Positions 38,107-48,127 of a stretch of DNA of 64,000 nucleotides are shown one piece after another. The position numbers and the translations under genes were made by a program. Source of the DNA: Flavobacterium flavigenum (GTDB taxonomy: Bacteria > Bacteroidota > Bacteroidia > Flavobacteriales > Flavobacteriaceae). Positions within the stretch are counted from its first letter, which is position 1. Every line of letters begins with the position of its first letter. The DNA is taken from contig NZ_CP114285.2 in NCBI RefSeq assembly GCF_027111255.2, positions 5,208,001-5,272,000 of the forward strand, given 5' to 3'. A model generated the notes under the pieces. It had not been told where the DNA came from and searched no databases. It saw only the letters and a list, made by a program, of their open reading frames with translations.

Positions 38107-39939
38107 TTATTTATATTCCACAATTTTAGGTTTTCCTAATTCAAAAGACTGAATTCCGATGTCCTGAGTTTCAAATGTGTTTGTTTTAAAGATACTTTCG
38201 CCCTCAAACGGGATGGTAGGATAATATGAAATTGAAAGCTGAAATGCACTAAAAACAAGATAATCATTACTTATTAAAACTCCGACACCAATTTTTGAAA
38301 AATATTTATTTTGCAGCAATCCTGATGAACTGTTTCCTAATACAGCAATAGAATAATTAAAATAGGGATTCAGCCTAAAGCCTAAAACTTCTTTAGGAGC
38401 ATATGTCTGAGTTTGTAATGTTAGTACCATTTTGCTTTTTCCGTAATATGCTGCATTAAAACCGGCAAGGCCATAGTTTTCATTTATTGTAAGCTGATCT
38501 CCCACAGAGCTAGCTCTGTTGATTCCTATAACCATTTCTGGCTTAATAAATTGTCTTAACTTCCAGTCTCCTAACGTCAATAGACTAGTAAAATAATTTG
38601 CTTTTAATGAAATAGAGGTCTGATATGTCTTAGATTGATTAAAAAAAGTGCCAATCTCAAAGTTAGTACTCAAAAAACCCCATTTGTAATAGTCACCAAA
38701 AGAAGCCTGTGCACCTACGTAGGGGCGCCATATTTTATTTTTATACTGATAACCAAGTGTTATCCCATAGATTCTTCCAATTGGAATGTCTTCGGTAAAA
38801 CCATTTCTAAAAATATAATTATCTTTCACGAATTCCCTTGTATTTATTCCAAAACCCATTAAAACTTGTTTTTCATCAGAAAAAAAATTAATAGTATCAA
38901 ATTCAATGTTAGGTTTTTCAGTGTAATCAATGTTTAAAAAGCGTCCGGACAAAATCAAATTAGTGGTTCTCTCCTTTTTTTTAGGATTTACCCCAGTTAT
39001 GTTAAATGCTTTCCCAGCCCAAAAATCATGCGAATTATACTTAAATGGCTGGTATTCATATTTTAATGTTGCATCCTGTAATGTGTCTCGTCGATATTGC
39101 TGTTCCATTATAATACCACCAGCCCATTTGGCCAAAGGAGAATAAAATGGTCTTTCGACAGCAATACCTTTGATATAGTTGTCATCTAAATCATTGAAAT
39201 ATTTAAATTTTGTAGTAACAAAAGTGTTTTTAATGTTGGGTATTGTATATAGAGCATTATGACCATTATGTCCATCCTCAAATCTGTTAGAAAATTTATA
39301 TTCTAGCTGCTGTCCGGAACCAAAAAAGTTACGGTCATTAAATCCAATACCAATCCGCGAACTTGATATTGAAAATTTTGGAATTAAGCTCCAGGTATCA
39401 AGAACACGAACCGTAATATCAATCGAGTCATTTGTTGGAGAAACCAATTCCTCAGATATATTTACCTTACTTACGAATTTTTGGGATCTTATTATACGTT
39501 CAGTTTCTTTTATTTTATAAGTGTCGTAAGCAGAGTTTTTTCTAAAAAGTAATAAATTCTGAATTGCAAATCTTTTCGTCTTGAGGTGTAATTTATTTCC
39601 TGTTCTTTCTCCCCAATTTTTAGGAACCATAGTAGAATCTGTATCAGATTGTCCAAAAGGATCTAAGGTTATAATTCTGATGTTGCGAATAATTTTTCCA
39701 TCTACATTAGGCAAGTGTTCCTTTTCGACTAATGTTTTGTTCTTTTTTTTTATTTTAGCAGGCTTGAAAATTATTTTTCTTAAAAAATTAGTAAACTTAC
39801 TTTTTTCAGAAAGCTTTTTAATTTTATGATATTTCTCCTGGCTATCTTTTTTAGTGTGTTTTTCTTGCGAAAAGGTGCTTTGGGAAAAACTCCAAAGAAA
39901 AATTAAAAACAAGAATATTTTTAAAAACCTGTAAGACAT
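38107..39939 (-). CDS. Outer-membrane barrel protein (BamA/TamA-like, one POTRA)
   Basis: The 610-residue protein has a signal peptide (SYRFLKIFLFLIFLWSFSQS, cut after TFSQ), a Lys-rich linker, a POTRA-like domain (about 80-190, with KIIRNIRIITLDPFGQSDTD and VNISEELVSPTNDSIDITVR), and a beta-barrel to the end. It looks like a BamA-superfamily member, possibly for folding or surface transport. I use the ATG at 39939, because TAACTTTA (-7 like) lies 6 bases upstream; the frame opens earlier, at 39978, but that region would lack a good signal peptide start. Partner not known. Single gene. Confidence 0.75.
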   Translation of the reverse strand: MSYRFLKIFLFLIFLWSFSQSTFSQEKHTKKDSQEKYHKIKKLSEKSKFTNFLRKIIFKPAKIKKKNKTLVEKEHLPNVDGKIIRNIRIITLDPFGQSDTDSTMVPKNWGERTGNKLHLKTKRFAIQNLLLFRKNSAYDTYKIKETERIIRSQKFVSKVNISEELVSPTNDSIDITVRVLDTWSLIPKFSISSSRIGIGFNDRNFFGSGQQLEYKFSNRFEDGHNGHNALYTIPNIKNTFVTTKFKYFNDLDDNYIKGIAVERPFYSPLAKWAGGIIMEQQYRRDTLQDATLKYEYQPFKYNSHDFWAGKAFNITGVNPKKKERTTNLILSGRFLNIDYTEKPNIEFDTINFFSDEKQVLMGFGINTREFVKDNYIFRNGFTEDIPIGRIYGITLGYQYKNKIWRPYVGAQASFGDYYKWGFLSTNFEIGTFFNQSKTYQTSISLKANYFTSLLTLGDWKLRQFIKPEMVIGINRASSVGDQLTINENYGLAGFNAAYYGKSKMVLTLQTQTYAPKEVLGFRLNPYFNYSIAVLGNSSSGLLQNKYFSKIGVGVLISNDYLVFSAFQLSISYYPTIPFEGESIFKTNTFETQDIGIQSFELGKPKIVEYK

Positions 39940-40003
39940 GCTAATAAAGTTAGCGTAAATTATTGATTTTTTTATCATATAATTAAACTGAGCAAATAAA
40001 TAT

Positions 40004-41104
40004 TTAGTTTTCAGTTTTTAATTTTTTAATACGCCAGGTAAATTTTTTTGGCATATGATTTCCCATAACATAGCCCCAAGGTTCTAAAGATTCTATTCTG
40101 TCAAAAATAATTTTTAAAATAGCGAGTAATGGTATCGCTAAAAACATCCCTGAAATTCCTGCAACACCACCTCCTATAGTAATCCCTATTATCGAAACCA
40201 TAGCATTTATTTCGACTTTTGAGTTGATGATTAAAGGTACAAGTATATTATTATCAATAAGCTGAACAATTATGTTTACTACAAGAATACCTATAATCAT
40301 AGATATTTCGGGTGTTCCTGAAAGAGAAGATAAGATGGTTAAAATACCTGCAATCATAATTCCGATGTAGGGAATTAAATTTAAGATTCCAGTCATAAGT
40401 CCAAGTAAAATAAAATATTTTGCTCCTATAATCCATAGTCCTAACCCTGTCAAAATAGAAACTACAAACATTTCAAATATAAGTCCCAAGATGTAATTGT
40501 TTATCGAAATTTTTATTTGAGTAATGATTTGTTGCAATTTCGCATGGTCTTCTTTATCGAATAATTTTGCTAAAAAAAGAATAAAATGAGTCTTATATAA
40601 TAGGAATAAAAATGTAAAAACAACGACAAGCATACAATTAAACAAGACTTCACTTAATGATCCTATCGCCATTCCTATAGTTCCGTATCCATTTTGTACA
40701 GAATCGCTGGTTACTTTTTCAATGTACTTTTTTTGTTCCCATATACTGATTTGAAATTGTTCATGGATATAAGACTGGACATTATTAAAAAATGATATTG
40801 CATTCTTTTTAATGATATCAAAATCATTTGCAATGTCAGTAACCTGATAAGAAATGAAAGCTAGGATTGCAGCGATACAAAGTACAAAAATCAGGACTGA
40901 GAGAAATGAAGCAATATAAATAGGTAATCGTAATTTAAAATGCAAGAAAGAGTGTACCGGCAATAGTAAAACCGTAAACATAAATGCCAGCATCACTGGA
41001 GTTATTATATTACTACCGATGTAGGTTATTGCTCCAATACAGATCAAACTTAACAAAATAAATGTAAGTTTTGCATAAAATGGCAATTGTAAAGGTTGGT
41101 TCAT
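40004..41104 (-). CDS. AI-2E-family transporter
   Basis: The 366-residue protein has about eight membrane helices in the AI-2E (TqsA/PerM) pattern: a pair near the N-terminus, a long periplasmic stretch with NNVQSYIHEQFQISIW (about 105-140), and the family core NLIPYIGIMIAGILTILSSL followed by LVPLIINSKVEINAMVSIIG. Substrates in this family include small signals, but also Na+/H+ in some members; the one here is unknown. It ends the operon-like run 44578-40004, after a 105-base gap from MscS. Confidence 0.88.
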   Translation of the reverse strand: MNQPLQLPFYAKLTFILLSLICIGAITYIGSNIITPVMLAFMFTVLLLPVHSFLHFKLRLPIYIASFLSVLIFVLCIAAILAFISYQVTDIANDFDIIKKNAISFFNNVQSYIHEQFQISIWEQKKYIEKVTSDSVQNGYGTIGMAIGSLSEVLFNCMLVVVFTFLFLLYKTHFILFLAKLFDKEDHAKLQQIITQIKISINNYILGLIFEMFVVSILTGLGLWIIGAKYFILLGLMTGILNLIPYIGIMIAGILTILSSLSGTPEISMIIGILVVNIIVQLIDNNILVPLIINSKVEINAMVSIIGITIGGGVAGISGMFLAIPLLAILKIIFDRIESLEPWGYVMGNHMPKKFTWRIKKLKTEN

Positions 41105-41209
41105 TTTTTGATTTTTTAAACTAAAGTTGTGCTAAACAAATTTTAAAATTTATTTGTTTTAAATCGTTCCAGCTTTTAAATTTTAGTTTATAAAATTCCC
41201 ATCAAAGGG

Positions 41210-41740
41210 TTAATCAAAAAATTCTTTGTCCTCATATACTGGAGGCATAATCGAAATTCCTTTTTGTAACAGAAGATTGTTTGGGTAGATAATTTTTTCC
41301 CCTTCTTTAGTTTTTAAATTCACATGAAAAGCATTGATATCCTCTATTTCTGCTTCAATAGGGAAATCTTTATCGTGGATTTTTATGGTATCACCAATTC
41401 TAAAAGGAAATGAAAAAAATAAGATCATTCCGGATGTTATATTGCTTAAAATAGACCACTGTGCAAACATAGCAACACCAATTACAGTGGCAATGGAAGA
41501 AACTGTTATAAAAATATCTTTCGTCTCAACCCCCCAAATAACAATCAAAGCTATTGTTGCCAAAATATTCATTAAAACATGAATGTATTTAATAACAAGA
41601 TTGGTACGGTGTTCTAATAAGTGAGTAGTACTGGCGTATCTGCGTACCAATTGCGCAATAATAACCCGTAGTGCAGCTAAGGCTAATAGCAGAATTATAG
41701 TGGTTAGGATTTCCTTGCTATATTCTTTAAATGAAAACAT
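41210..41740 (-). CDS. Small mechanosensitive ion channel (MscS family)
   Basis: The 176-residue protein has three helices, including the pore-lining TM3 (SSIATVIGVAMFAQWSILSN) and a beta domain (FPFRIGDTIKIHDKDFPIEA, DINAFHVNLKTKEGEKIIYP). The C-terminal alpha/beta cage of E. coli MscS is absent, so it is a short form. It protects against osmotic downshock. It sits 10 bases after maf. Confidence 0.88.
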   Translation of the reverse strand: MFSFKEYSKEILTTIILLLALAALRVIIAQLVRRYASTTHLLEHRTNLVIKYIHVLMNILATIALIVIWGVETKDIFITVSSIATVIGVAMFAQWSILSNITSGMILFFSFPFRIGDTIKIHDKDFPIEAEIEDINAFHVNLKTKEGEKIIYPNNLLLQKGISIMPPVYEDKEFFD

Positions 41741-41750
41741 AAATTTAATT

Positions 41751-42335
41751 TTACTCTAATATACTCAAATATTCGTAAACCTTTGCAGTTGGAAGCCCCA
41801 TAACATTGGTATATGAACCTTCAACTTTTGCAACAGCCATAAAACCAAGCCATTCCTGTATTCCATAAGCTCCGGCTTTATCATAGGGTTTGTAGTTTTC
41901 AATATAATATAAAATAGTTTCGTCTGATAAATTATTGAAAGTGACTTTTGTAATATCGTGTAAAAGGGTAGCAGCAGAGCTGGTTTTAAAACAAACAGAT
42001 GTAATTACTTCATGAGTTTTTCCCGACATCGATTTTATCATTTCGAAAGCTTCTTTATGATTTTTAGGTTTCCCTAATGCCCTGCTTTCGTGCCATACAA
42101 TAGTATCACTGGTAATTAAGATTTCATTCTGTTTTAATTCTCCATCAAAGGCATTTGCTTTTAAGAGTGCTAAAAAGTCTGTAATTTCAACTGCTTTTAA
42201 TTCTGGAGGATATATTTCTTCAACATCTTTTAACCTGATTTCGAAGTCAAGATCCAGGTCTTTAAAAAATTGCTGTCTTCGTGGTGAGCCTGATGCTAGG
42301 ATTAGCTTGTATTTTTTTAGTTTTTCTTTAAGCAT
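41751..42335 (-). CDS. Maf-like nucleotide pyrophosphatase
   Basis: The 194-residue protein carries the Maf signature LILASGSPRRQQFFKDL (11-27), TSDTIVWHESRALGKPKNHK and SYTNVMGLPTAKVYEYL. Maf proteins hydrolyse dTTP, UTP or modified NTPs, giving house-cleaning or septum-related effects. It overlaps the UbiA gene by 8 bases, so they are coupled. Confidence 0.92.
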   Translation of the reverse strand: MLKEKLKKYKLILASGSPRRQQFFKDLDLDFEIRLKDVEEIYPPELKAVEITDFLALLKANAFDGELKQNEILITSDTIVWHESRALGKPKNHKEAFEMIKSMSGKTHEVITSVCFKTSSAATLLHDITKVTFNNLSDETILYYIENYKPYDKAGAYGIQEWLGFMAVAKVEGSYTNVMGLPTAKVYEYLSILE

Positions 42336-43254
42336 TATAATGAATGTTTAAGGTAATAACCACAATTGATAGAACTCCGAAAAGTAGAATGAGTTTGAGT
42401 ACAGTGCTTAAATGATTGAACTCCTTTTTTGACTTTGCAGTAAATGTTTTGATTATAAAGTAAAGCAGTGGTGCCAAAACCAATACAAATGCATATAAAG
42501 TAGCTATAAATAGCCCATTTTCTACAAGATAATTTTTAATATAAAGCAATAATGAAATAAAAGGGATTATAGAAAGAACAGAAGCAATTTTTGCTGTTCG
42601 GCTAATACCAATAGCAATAGGAAGTGTATTCATTCCCTGATTATAATCTCCGTTAACATCTTCTATGTCTTTGATTATTTCCCTGATAAAATTAATCATA
42701 AAAGCAAATATGGCATAATCCGTTAAAATAGAAAACAAACTGGTCATTTGTGCTTTGTTTTCTGCTATTGTTGCCGGAAAAATATCGAAAATACCAATAA
42801 TGATAACGCTCATTGCTAATAAAAAAGCTACAACAAGATTCCCTAAAACCATAATTTGTTTTAAGGTTGTGGAATAAAAATAAAGCATTGAAGCGATTAA
42901 TATAAAAATAGTTGCAAATCCCGGTCTCTGTATCACATTCGATAAATAGAAACCAATTCCAACGCCAGTAATATTAAGGACGATATAAATGTTATAACCT
43001 AAAGATTCTGATACGGTTTTTCCAATGATAACATCCTGAGGTTTGTTTATCTGATCCGTTTCAGTATCAAAAATGTTATTAATTACATAGCCGGCCCCTG
43101 CAATTAAAACGGTACTTAAAACTAATAGAGCATATTGCCAGTCAGACAAGGCTAAGGGGATATTTTGACCTTTTAAAAAAGCATAACGAAATATAACCTG
43201 CATAAAAGCAAGCATTAACAGATTTTGATAACGAATAAGTTTGAGGTATTTCAT
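42328..43254 (-). CDS. UbiA-family prenyltransferase
   Basis: The 308-residue protein has about nine helices and the two Asp-rich motifs: NNIFDTETD (N60, D63, D67) and DIEDVNGDYNQG. Relatives in flavobacteria are named geranylgeranylglycerol-phosphate geranylgeranyltransferase, but the acceptor cannot be told from sequence. It lies between KdsC-like and Maf genes, in an operon common to the group. Confidence 0.85.
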   Translation of the reverse strand: MKYLKLIRYQNLLMLAFMQVIFRYAFLKGQNIPLALSDWQYALLVLSTVLIAGAGYVINNIFDTETDQINKPQDVIIGKTVSESLGYNIYIVLNITGVGIGFYLSNVIQRPGFATIFILIASMLYFYSTTLKQIMVLGNLVVAFLLAMSVIIIGIFDIFPATIAENKAQMTSLFSILTDYAIFAFMINFIREIIKDIEDVNGDYNQGMNTLPIAIGISRTAKIASVLSIIPFISLLLYIKNYLVENGLFIATLYAFVLVLAPLLYFIIKTFTAKSKKEFNHLSTVLKLILLFGVLSIVVITLNIHYNA

Positions 43255-43305
43255 TTTGATTTGAAGGTTTGGATTAACAATTAATAATTAAAAGCGGATA
43301 ATTAT

Positions 43306-43833
43306 TTAGTCGTGTTTTCCATTAAAATATTCCATCCATTTTCCCTGCACTTTCATGACTTGTTCGATAACATCACGTACAGCGCCTCTTCCGCCTTTAA
43401 CATGCGAAACGTAACGACAGATATTCTTAATTTCAGGACTTGCATCTTGCGGGCAGGTTGGTAAACCTACTAATTTCATAACATGAAAATCAGGAATATC
43501 ATCGCCCATGTATAACACATTTTCCGGTTTTATGTTATGTGTTTCAGTATACTGTTTAAAAGTCTCTACTTTATCAGGAGTTCCTAAATGTATGTCTGAA
43601 ATCCCTAAATTACGCAATCTTATACGAACACCTTCATTGCTTCCGCCTGAAATAATACATACATTAAAACCACTTTCTACAGCAGCTTTCATTGCGTAAC
43701 CATCGCGGATATTCATGGTGCGAAGCATTTCTCCTTCATTGGTTACAAAAACGGAACTATCTGTAAGTACGCCATCAACATCAAAAACAAACGTTGTGAT
43801 GTCATTCATTATTTCTTTAAAGTGTTTTGCCAT
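43306..43833 (-). CDS. KdsC-like HAD phosphatase
   Basis: The 175-residue HAD protein has motif I FDVDGVLTD (Asp18 and Asp20), motif II in CIISGGSNEGVRIR and motif IV VLYMGDDIPDFHVM. Without a cap domain it matches KDO-8-phosphate phosphatase (KdsC), for the LPS core sugar KDO. Its substrate here is inferred. It overlaps the DUF2520 gene by 17 bases. Confidence 0.88.
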   Translation of the reverse strand: MAKHFKEIMNDITTFVFDVDGVLTDSSVFVTNEGEMLRTMNIRDGYAMKAAVESGFNVCIISGGSNEGVRIRLRNLGISDIHLGTPDKVETFKQYTETHNIKPENVLYMGDDIPDFHVMKLVGLPTCPQDASPEIKNICRYVSHVKGGRGAVRDVIEQVMKVQGKWMEYFNGKHD

Positions 43834-44578
43834 TATGTTGTATAGATTGTGTTAAGAGTTTATAGATATTTCTTTGGTTTTCATCAGTCAGATAATTAAG
43901 ATGCGCCTCAATAGTAGTAGAATCATGTCGTTTCGCCGGCCCTGTCTGTGCATCAGCAGGACTAAGGAATTTTATTTTATCTGCAGTTTCAAGAATTAAA
44001 GGTTTTAAAATATCAAAAGGAACCTGATTGTTTTCACAAATTTCCTGCCCTATTTGATATAAATGATTCGTGAAGTTGTTCACAAAAACAGCCGAAACAT
44101 GCAATGCTTTTCTTTGCTCTGAACTAATTGAAAAAACGGCTTCCGAAATACTTTTTGCTACGGTCTCTAAAATAGTGTAGTCTTCCGGATTTTTTGCTTC
44201 CAGACAAATTGGGATAATTGAGAAATCAACAGATTTTGCTTTAGAAAAAGTTTGTAAAGGATAAAAAACGCCTTTTCTGTTTTTTGAGTCTAAAACATCA
44301 ATCGAAGTTGTGCCAGATGTATGAACAACCAATTGGTTTTTAAAGGGAAGATGTTCTGAAACCTCTGAAATAGCATCATCAGAAACAGAAATTATATATA
44401 AATCGGATTCATGCAAATTGGCAAACTCTGTAACAATTCGATCAGCATTCACTAAGTTAAGCACTGATTCTTTTTTTCTGGAAAAGACTTGTACAATTTC
44501 AATCTGTTCACTTTTAGTGAAAGCTTTTATCAAATGTTGTGCAACATTTCCGGAACCAATTACTGTTATTTTAATCAT
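43817..44578 (-). CDS. Rossmann-like and DUF2520 domain protein
   Basis: The 253-residue protein has an N-terminal Rossmann domain (KITVIGSGNVAQHLIKAFTK) and an all-alpha C-terminal DUF2520 domain (LHVSAVFVNNFTNHLYQIGQ, with GPAKRHDSTTIEAHL near the end). It resembles pyrroline-5-carboxylate/6-phosphogluconate-type reductases; no substrate is known. It heads the operon DUF2520-KdsC-UbiA-Maf-MscS. Confidence 0.85.
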   Translation of the reverse strand: MIKITVIGSGNVAQHLIKAFTKSEQIEIVQVFSRKKESVLNLVNADRIVTEFANLHESDLYIISVSDDAISEVSEHLPFKNQLVVHTSGTTSIDVLDSKNRKGVFYPLQTFSKAKSVDFSIIPICLEAKNPEDYTILETVAKSISEAVFSISSEQRKALHVSAVFVNNFTNHLYQIGQEICENNQVPFDILKPLILETADKIKFLSPADAQTGPAKRHDSTTIEAHLNYLTDENQRNIYKLLTQSIQHNGKTL

Positions 44579-44782
44579 AACGCAAAATTAGCATTTTTTT
44601 AAAGAAATTGAAACGTCAAAGTTTTGAATTGCGCTTTATAAAATTTGAAGGCAGACAATATAATAAGTCTTTAAAATTGAATTGTAATAGAAAACCTGTT
44701 TAATTAGGAATGCTTTATTTTCAGAGTACTCTTTTTGGTTTTTATTAACAAAAGACAAATACTGCAAATCAACATTTTTAAG

Positions 44783-44790
44783 TACTTTTG
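44783..44790 (+). promoter_or_regulatory. ccsBA promoter -7 element
   Basis: TACTTTTG matches TAnnTTTG exactly, 32 bases before the ATG at 44823. A start at the earlier in-frame ATG (44790) would lie before the predicted transcription start, which supports the later start. Confidence 0.5.
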
Positions 44791-44822
44791 TGCCACTTTT
44801 ATACACAGTAATTCCTTCAAAA

Positions 44823-47800
44823 ATGGATAAAAAAATATTCTCTTTTTTGTTTTCTACAAGATTAATGGCCATTCTTTTTTTAACATTTGCAATTGCAATG
44901 GCCGTCGGAACTTTTATCGAAAGTAAATACAATACTGATACAGCCCGAATTTTAATTTACAACACCTGGTGGTTTGAAGCTATAATGGTGTTTTTTATGA
45001 TTAATTTCTTCGGAAACATCAAACGCTATCAGCTATTGAAAAAAGAAAAATGGGCAACTTTATTACTTCATGTTGCTTTTATTTTTATTCTTTTAGGAGC
45101 ATTTATTACACGTTACATCAGTTATGAAGGTATGATGCCAATTCGCGAAGGAGCTGCTGAAAACCAAATCTATTCAGATAAAACATTTTTAACCGTTTTT
45201 GCAGATGGAGAATACAAAGGAGAAATGAAACGCAGGACTTTTGAGAAAAGTCTTTTGTTTTCACCCGTAACCAATAATGATTTTACGCTTTCAGGTCAAT
45301 TTGATGAAACACCTTTTGAAGTTAGTTATGTGAATTACATCATGGGGGCCAAAGAAACCATAAAACCCGATCCAAAAGGAACTTTATATATTAAATTAGT
45401 TGAAGCCGGAGCCGGTGGGCGTGAAGAACATTTCTTAAAAGAAGGAGAAGTTCAAAATATCCATAATGTTTTATTTGCTTTGAATAAACCAACAGATGGT
45501 GCGATAAATATTAATACAACCGGAAAAGAATATACCATTCAGACTCCTTTCGAAGGTGATTTTATGCGAATGGCAGATCAGTTAAAAGGAAAGGTAACCA
45601 AAGATAATGTACAGCCTTTAATGATGCGTTCTTTATACAGTATTGGTGATATCCGGATCGTATTTCCGGATCCAGCAGTAAGAGGAGTTGTTGATTATGT
45701 ATCGAATAATGACTACAAAGCTAAATCTCATACTGATGCTTTAATCGTAAAAGTTAAAGCAGAAGGTCAGGAAAAAGAAGTACGCCTTATGGGATCGAAA
45801 GGAAGTGTAGGAGAGCCTCAAACTGTCAAAATTGGAAAAATAGAATACAGTTTATTCTACGGAAGTAAAGCATATACTTTGCCTTTTAAAGTAAGATTAA
45901 ACGATTTCATTGCTACTAAATACCCGGGAACAGAAAAAAGTTATTCTGCATTTGAAAGTAAGGTTACGGTTCAGGATTCAACAGAAACTTTTGATGCCAG
46001 AATTTACATGAACCATGTTTTAGATCATAAAGGATATCGTTTTTTTCAATCAGGATTTGATCCGGACGAAAAAGGAACAATTTTATCTGTTAACCATGAT
46101 TTTTGGGGAACGTCAATTACTTATTTAGGTTATTTTATGCTCTATTTTGGTATCATGGCTATTATGTTTACCAAAGGTTCTCGTTTTACAGATCTAAAAC
46201 GTAAACTTGAGAAAGTAAAAGAGAAAAAAGCAAAATTGATTACAATTTTAGTTTTGATGCTAAGTTTTAACGGTTTTGCACAAGAGCCTCATGTACATGC
46301 ACCTGGAGATAATCATAATCACAACCACACGCACGCTCATAATGAAGATCCAAACGATCACGCTAATCATGTAACACGCCCGCCAAGCCAGAAGCAAATA
46401 GATTCATTACTGAATATTTATAAAGCACCTGAAGCTCACGCTGCAAAATTTGGTCGTCTGATTATTCAGGATGCAGGTGGAAGAATGAAGCCTATTAATA
46501 CTTTCTCGTCTGAATTATTACGAAAAGTAAGCCACAGTGATACATATAACGGAATGAATTCTGATCAGGTATTCTTATCAATGACACAATATGGCCAGGT
46601 TTGGATTCAGGTTCCTATTATTTATTTAAGAGCAGGAAACGATAGTATCAGGAAAATCATTGGAGTAGATAAAGAGGCAAAAAACGCCCCTTTTGTGAAA
46701 TTTTTTGATCAGAATGGTAATTACAAATTATCTCCTTATTTAGATGCAGCTTATAAAGCAGCAAACCCAAATCAGTTTGAAAAAGATTTCATTGAAACAG
46801 ATAAAAAGGTCAACTTGATGGAATCTGCTTTAATGGGGGGTATTTTAAAAATATTCCCGGTTCCAAATCATCCTGGCGATAAATGGATTTCATATATGGA
46901 ATTAGATCATGCAGGTTTAAAAGGAATGGAGGCAACGTATACCAAGCAGATTTTACCTCTTTATTTTAACGCTTTAAATAATGGTTCTATTTCAAAAGAT
47001 TTTAAAACTGCAGATGATTTAGTCGAAAGTATCAACGGTTTTCAAAAGAAATTTGGAGCTAAAGTACGCCCGAGTGAAGAAAAAATTGATGCTGAAATTG
47101 CATACAATAAATATGATGTTTTTCAAAAATTAACATATTGGTACATTACAGCAGCAATCATCATGTTTATTTTTACAATCGTAAATATCTTTTTTGAAAA
47201 AAAATGGATTCGTTTTTGTGTAAATGCATGTCATATTGTTATTGGATTTTTCTTCGCATTGCACACTTTAGGCTTAATTGCACGTTGGTATATTTCAGGA
47301 CACGCTCCGTGGAGTAATGCTTACGAATCTATCATATATGTAGCTTGGTCAACAATGTTTTTTGGATTAGCTTTCGATAGAAAATCAAAATTAACTGTTG
47401 CTTCATCAGCTTTTGTGACAGCGATGATCTTAATGTCAGCATATTTGAACTGGATTGATCCGGAAATTGCAAATTTACAGCCTGTTCTTAATTCATATTG
47501 GTTAATGATTCACGTTGCGGTAATTGTAGCAAGTTACGGTCCAACTGCATTAGGATTTATACTTGGTTTTGTGTCATTACTATTAATTTTCTTTACAACA
47601 GAAAAAAACAAAGCCAAAATGGATTTAAACATACAGGAAATCACATACATCAACGAAATGGCATTGACAATTGGTTTGATTATGTTGACCATAGGGAACT
47701 TTCTTGGAGGACAATGGGCCAATGAAAGCTGGGGACGTTACTGGGGTTGGGACCCAAAAGAAACCTGGGCATTGATCTCAATTATGGTATATGCTTTTAT

Positions 47801-48038
47801 AATCCACGCCCGTTTTGTACCTGCATTACGAGGAAAATGGACATTCAATCTGATGAGTATGTTTGGTTTTATATCCATTTTGTTCACCTATTATGGTGTG
47901 AATTTTCACTTAGTTGGTCTGCATTCATACGCGAGCGGAGAAGCAAAATCCCTTGACTGGATATATTATTCATTAATTGCGATTTCAGTGATAGGGGCTA
48001 TAACGTATCCTAAATACCGAAAATATTATAAAAAATAA
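44823..48038 (+). CDS. ResB-CcsA fusion, cytochrome c maturation (system II)
   Basis: Carries haem across the membrane and joins it to cytochromes c. The 1071-residue protein has a ResB half (residues 1-465; helices at about 14-33, 50-67, 78-96 and near 435) and a CcsA half with about seven helices. The haem WWD motif WGRYWGWDPKETWAL lies near residues 970-985, and HAPWSNAYESIIY before it. Between the halves is a hydrophobic stretch AKLITILVLMLSFNGFAQ (about 470-487) that looks like a signal peptide, directly followed by a His-rich run (HVHAPGDNHNHNHTHAHNE). I start at 44823. It is an independent gene with a hairpin terminator. Confidence 0.92.
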   Translation: MDKKIFSFLFSTRLMAILFLTFAIAMAVGTFIESKYNTDTARILIYNTWWFEAIMVFFMINFFGNIKRYQLLKKEKWATLLLHVAFIFILLGAFITRYISYEGMMPIREGAAENQIYSDKTFLTVFADGEYKGEMKRRTFEKSLLFSPVTNNDFTLSGQFDETPFEVSYVNYIMGAKETIKPDPKGTLYIKLVEAGAGGREEHFLKEGEVQNIHNVLFALNKPTDGAININTTGKEYTIQTPFEGDFMRMADQLKGKVTKDNVQPLMMRSLYSIGDIRIVFPDPAVRGVVDYVSNNDYKAKSHTDALIVKVKAEGQEKEVRLMGSKGSVGEPQTVKIGKIEYSLFYGSKAYTLPFKVRLNDFIATKYPGTEKSYSAFESKVTVQDSTETFDARIYMNHVLDHKGYRFFQSGFDPDEKGTILSVNHDFWGTSITYLGYFMLYFGIMAIMFTKGSRFTDLKRKLEKVKEKKAKLITILVLMLSFNGFAQEPHVHAPGDNHNHNHTHAHNEDPNDHANHVTRPPSQKQIDSLLNIYKAPEAHAAKFGRLIIQDAGGRMKPINTFSSELLRKVSHSDTYNGMNSDQVFLSMTQYGQVWIQVPIIYLRAGNDSIRKIIGVDKEAKNAPFVKFFDQNGNYKLSPYLDAAYKAANPNQFEKDFIETDKKVNLMESALMGGILKIFPVPNHPGDKWISYMELDHAGLKGMEATYTKQILPLYFNALNNGSISKDFKTADDLVESINGFQKKFGAKVRPSEEKIDAEIAYNKYDVFQKLTYWYITAAIIMFIFTIVNIFFEKKWIRFCVNACHIVIGFFFALHTLGLIARWYISGHAPWSNAYESIIYVAWSTMFFGLAFDRKSKLTVASSAFVTAMILMSAYLNWIDPEIANLQPVLNSYWLMIHVAVIVASYGPTALGFILGFVSLLLIFFTTEKNKAKMDLNIQEITYINEMALTIGLIMLTIGNFLGGQWANESWGRYWGWDPKETWALISIMVYAFIIHARFVPALRGKWTFNLMSMFGFISILFTYYGVNFHLVGLHSYASGEAKSLDWIYYSLIAISVIGAITYPKYRKYYKK

Positions 48039-48056
48039 TATATGTTATTTATGTAG

Positions 48057-48088
48057 AAAGGTTCAGCTGTTATGGTTGAACCTTTTTT
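48057..48088 (+). terminator. ccsBA terminator
   Basis: AAGGTTCA (48058-48065) pairs with TGAACCTT (48077-48084), followed by T. Confidence 0.8.
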
Positions 48089-48127
48089 GTTTATCATAAT
48101 GAAGTTTATTAAATTTGAAATTTTAGG

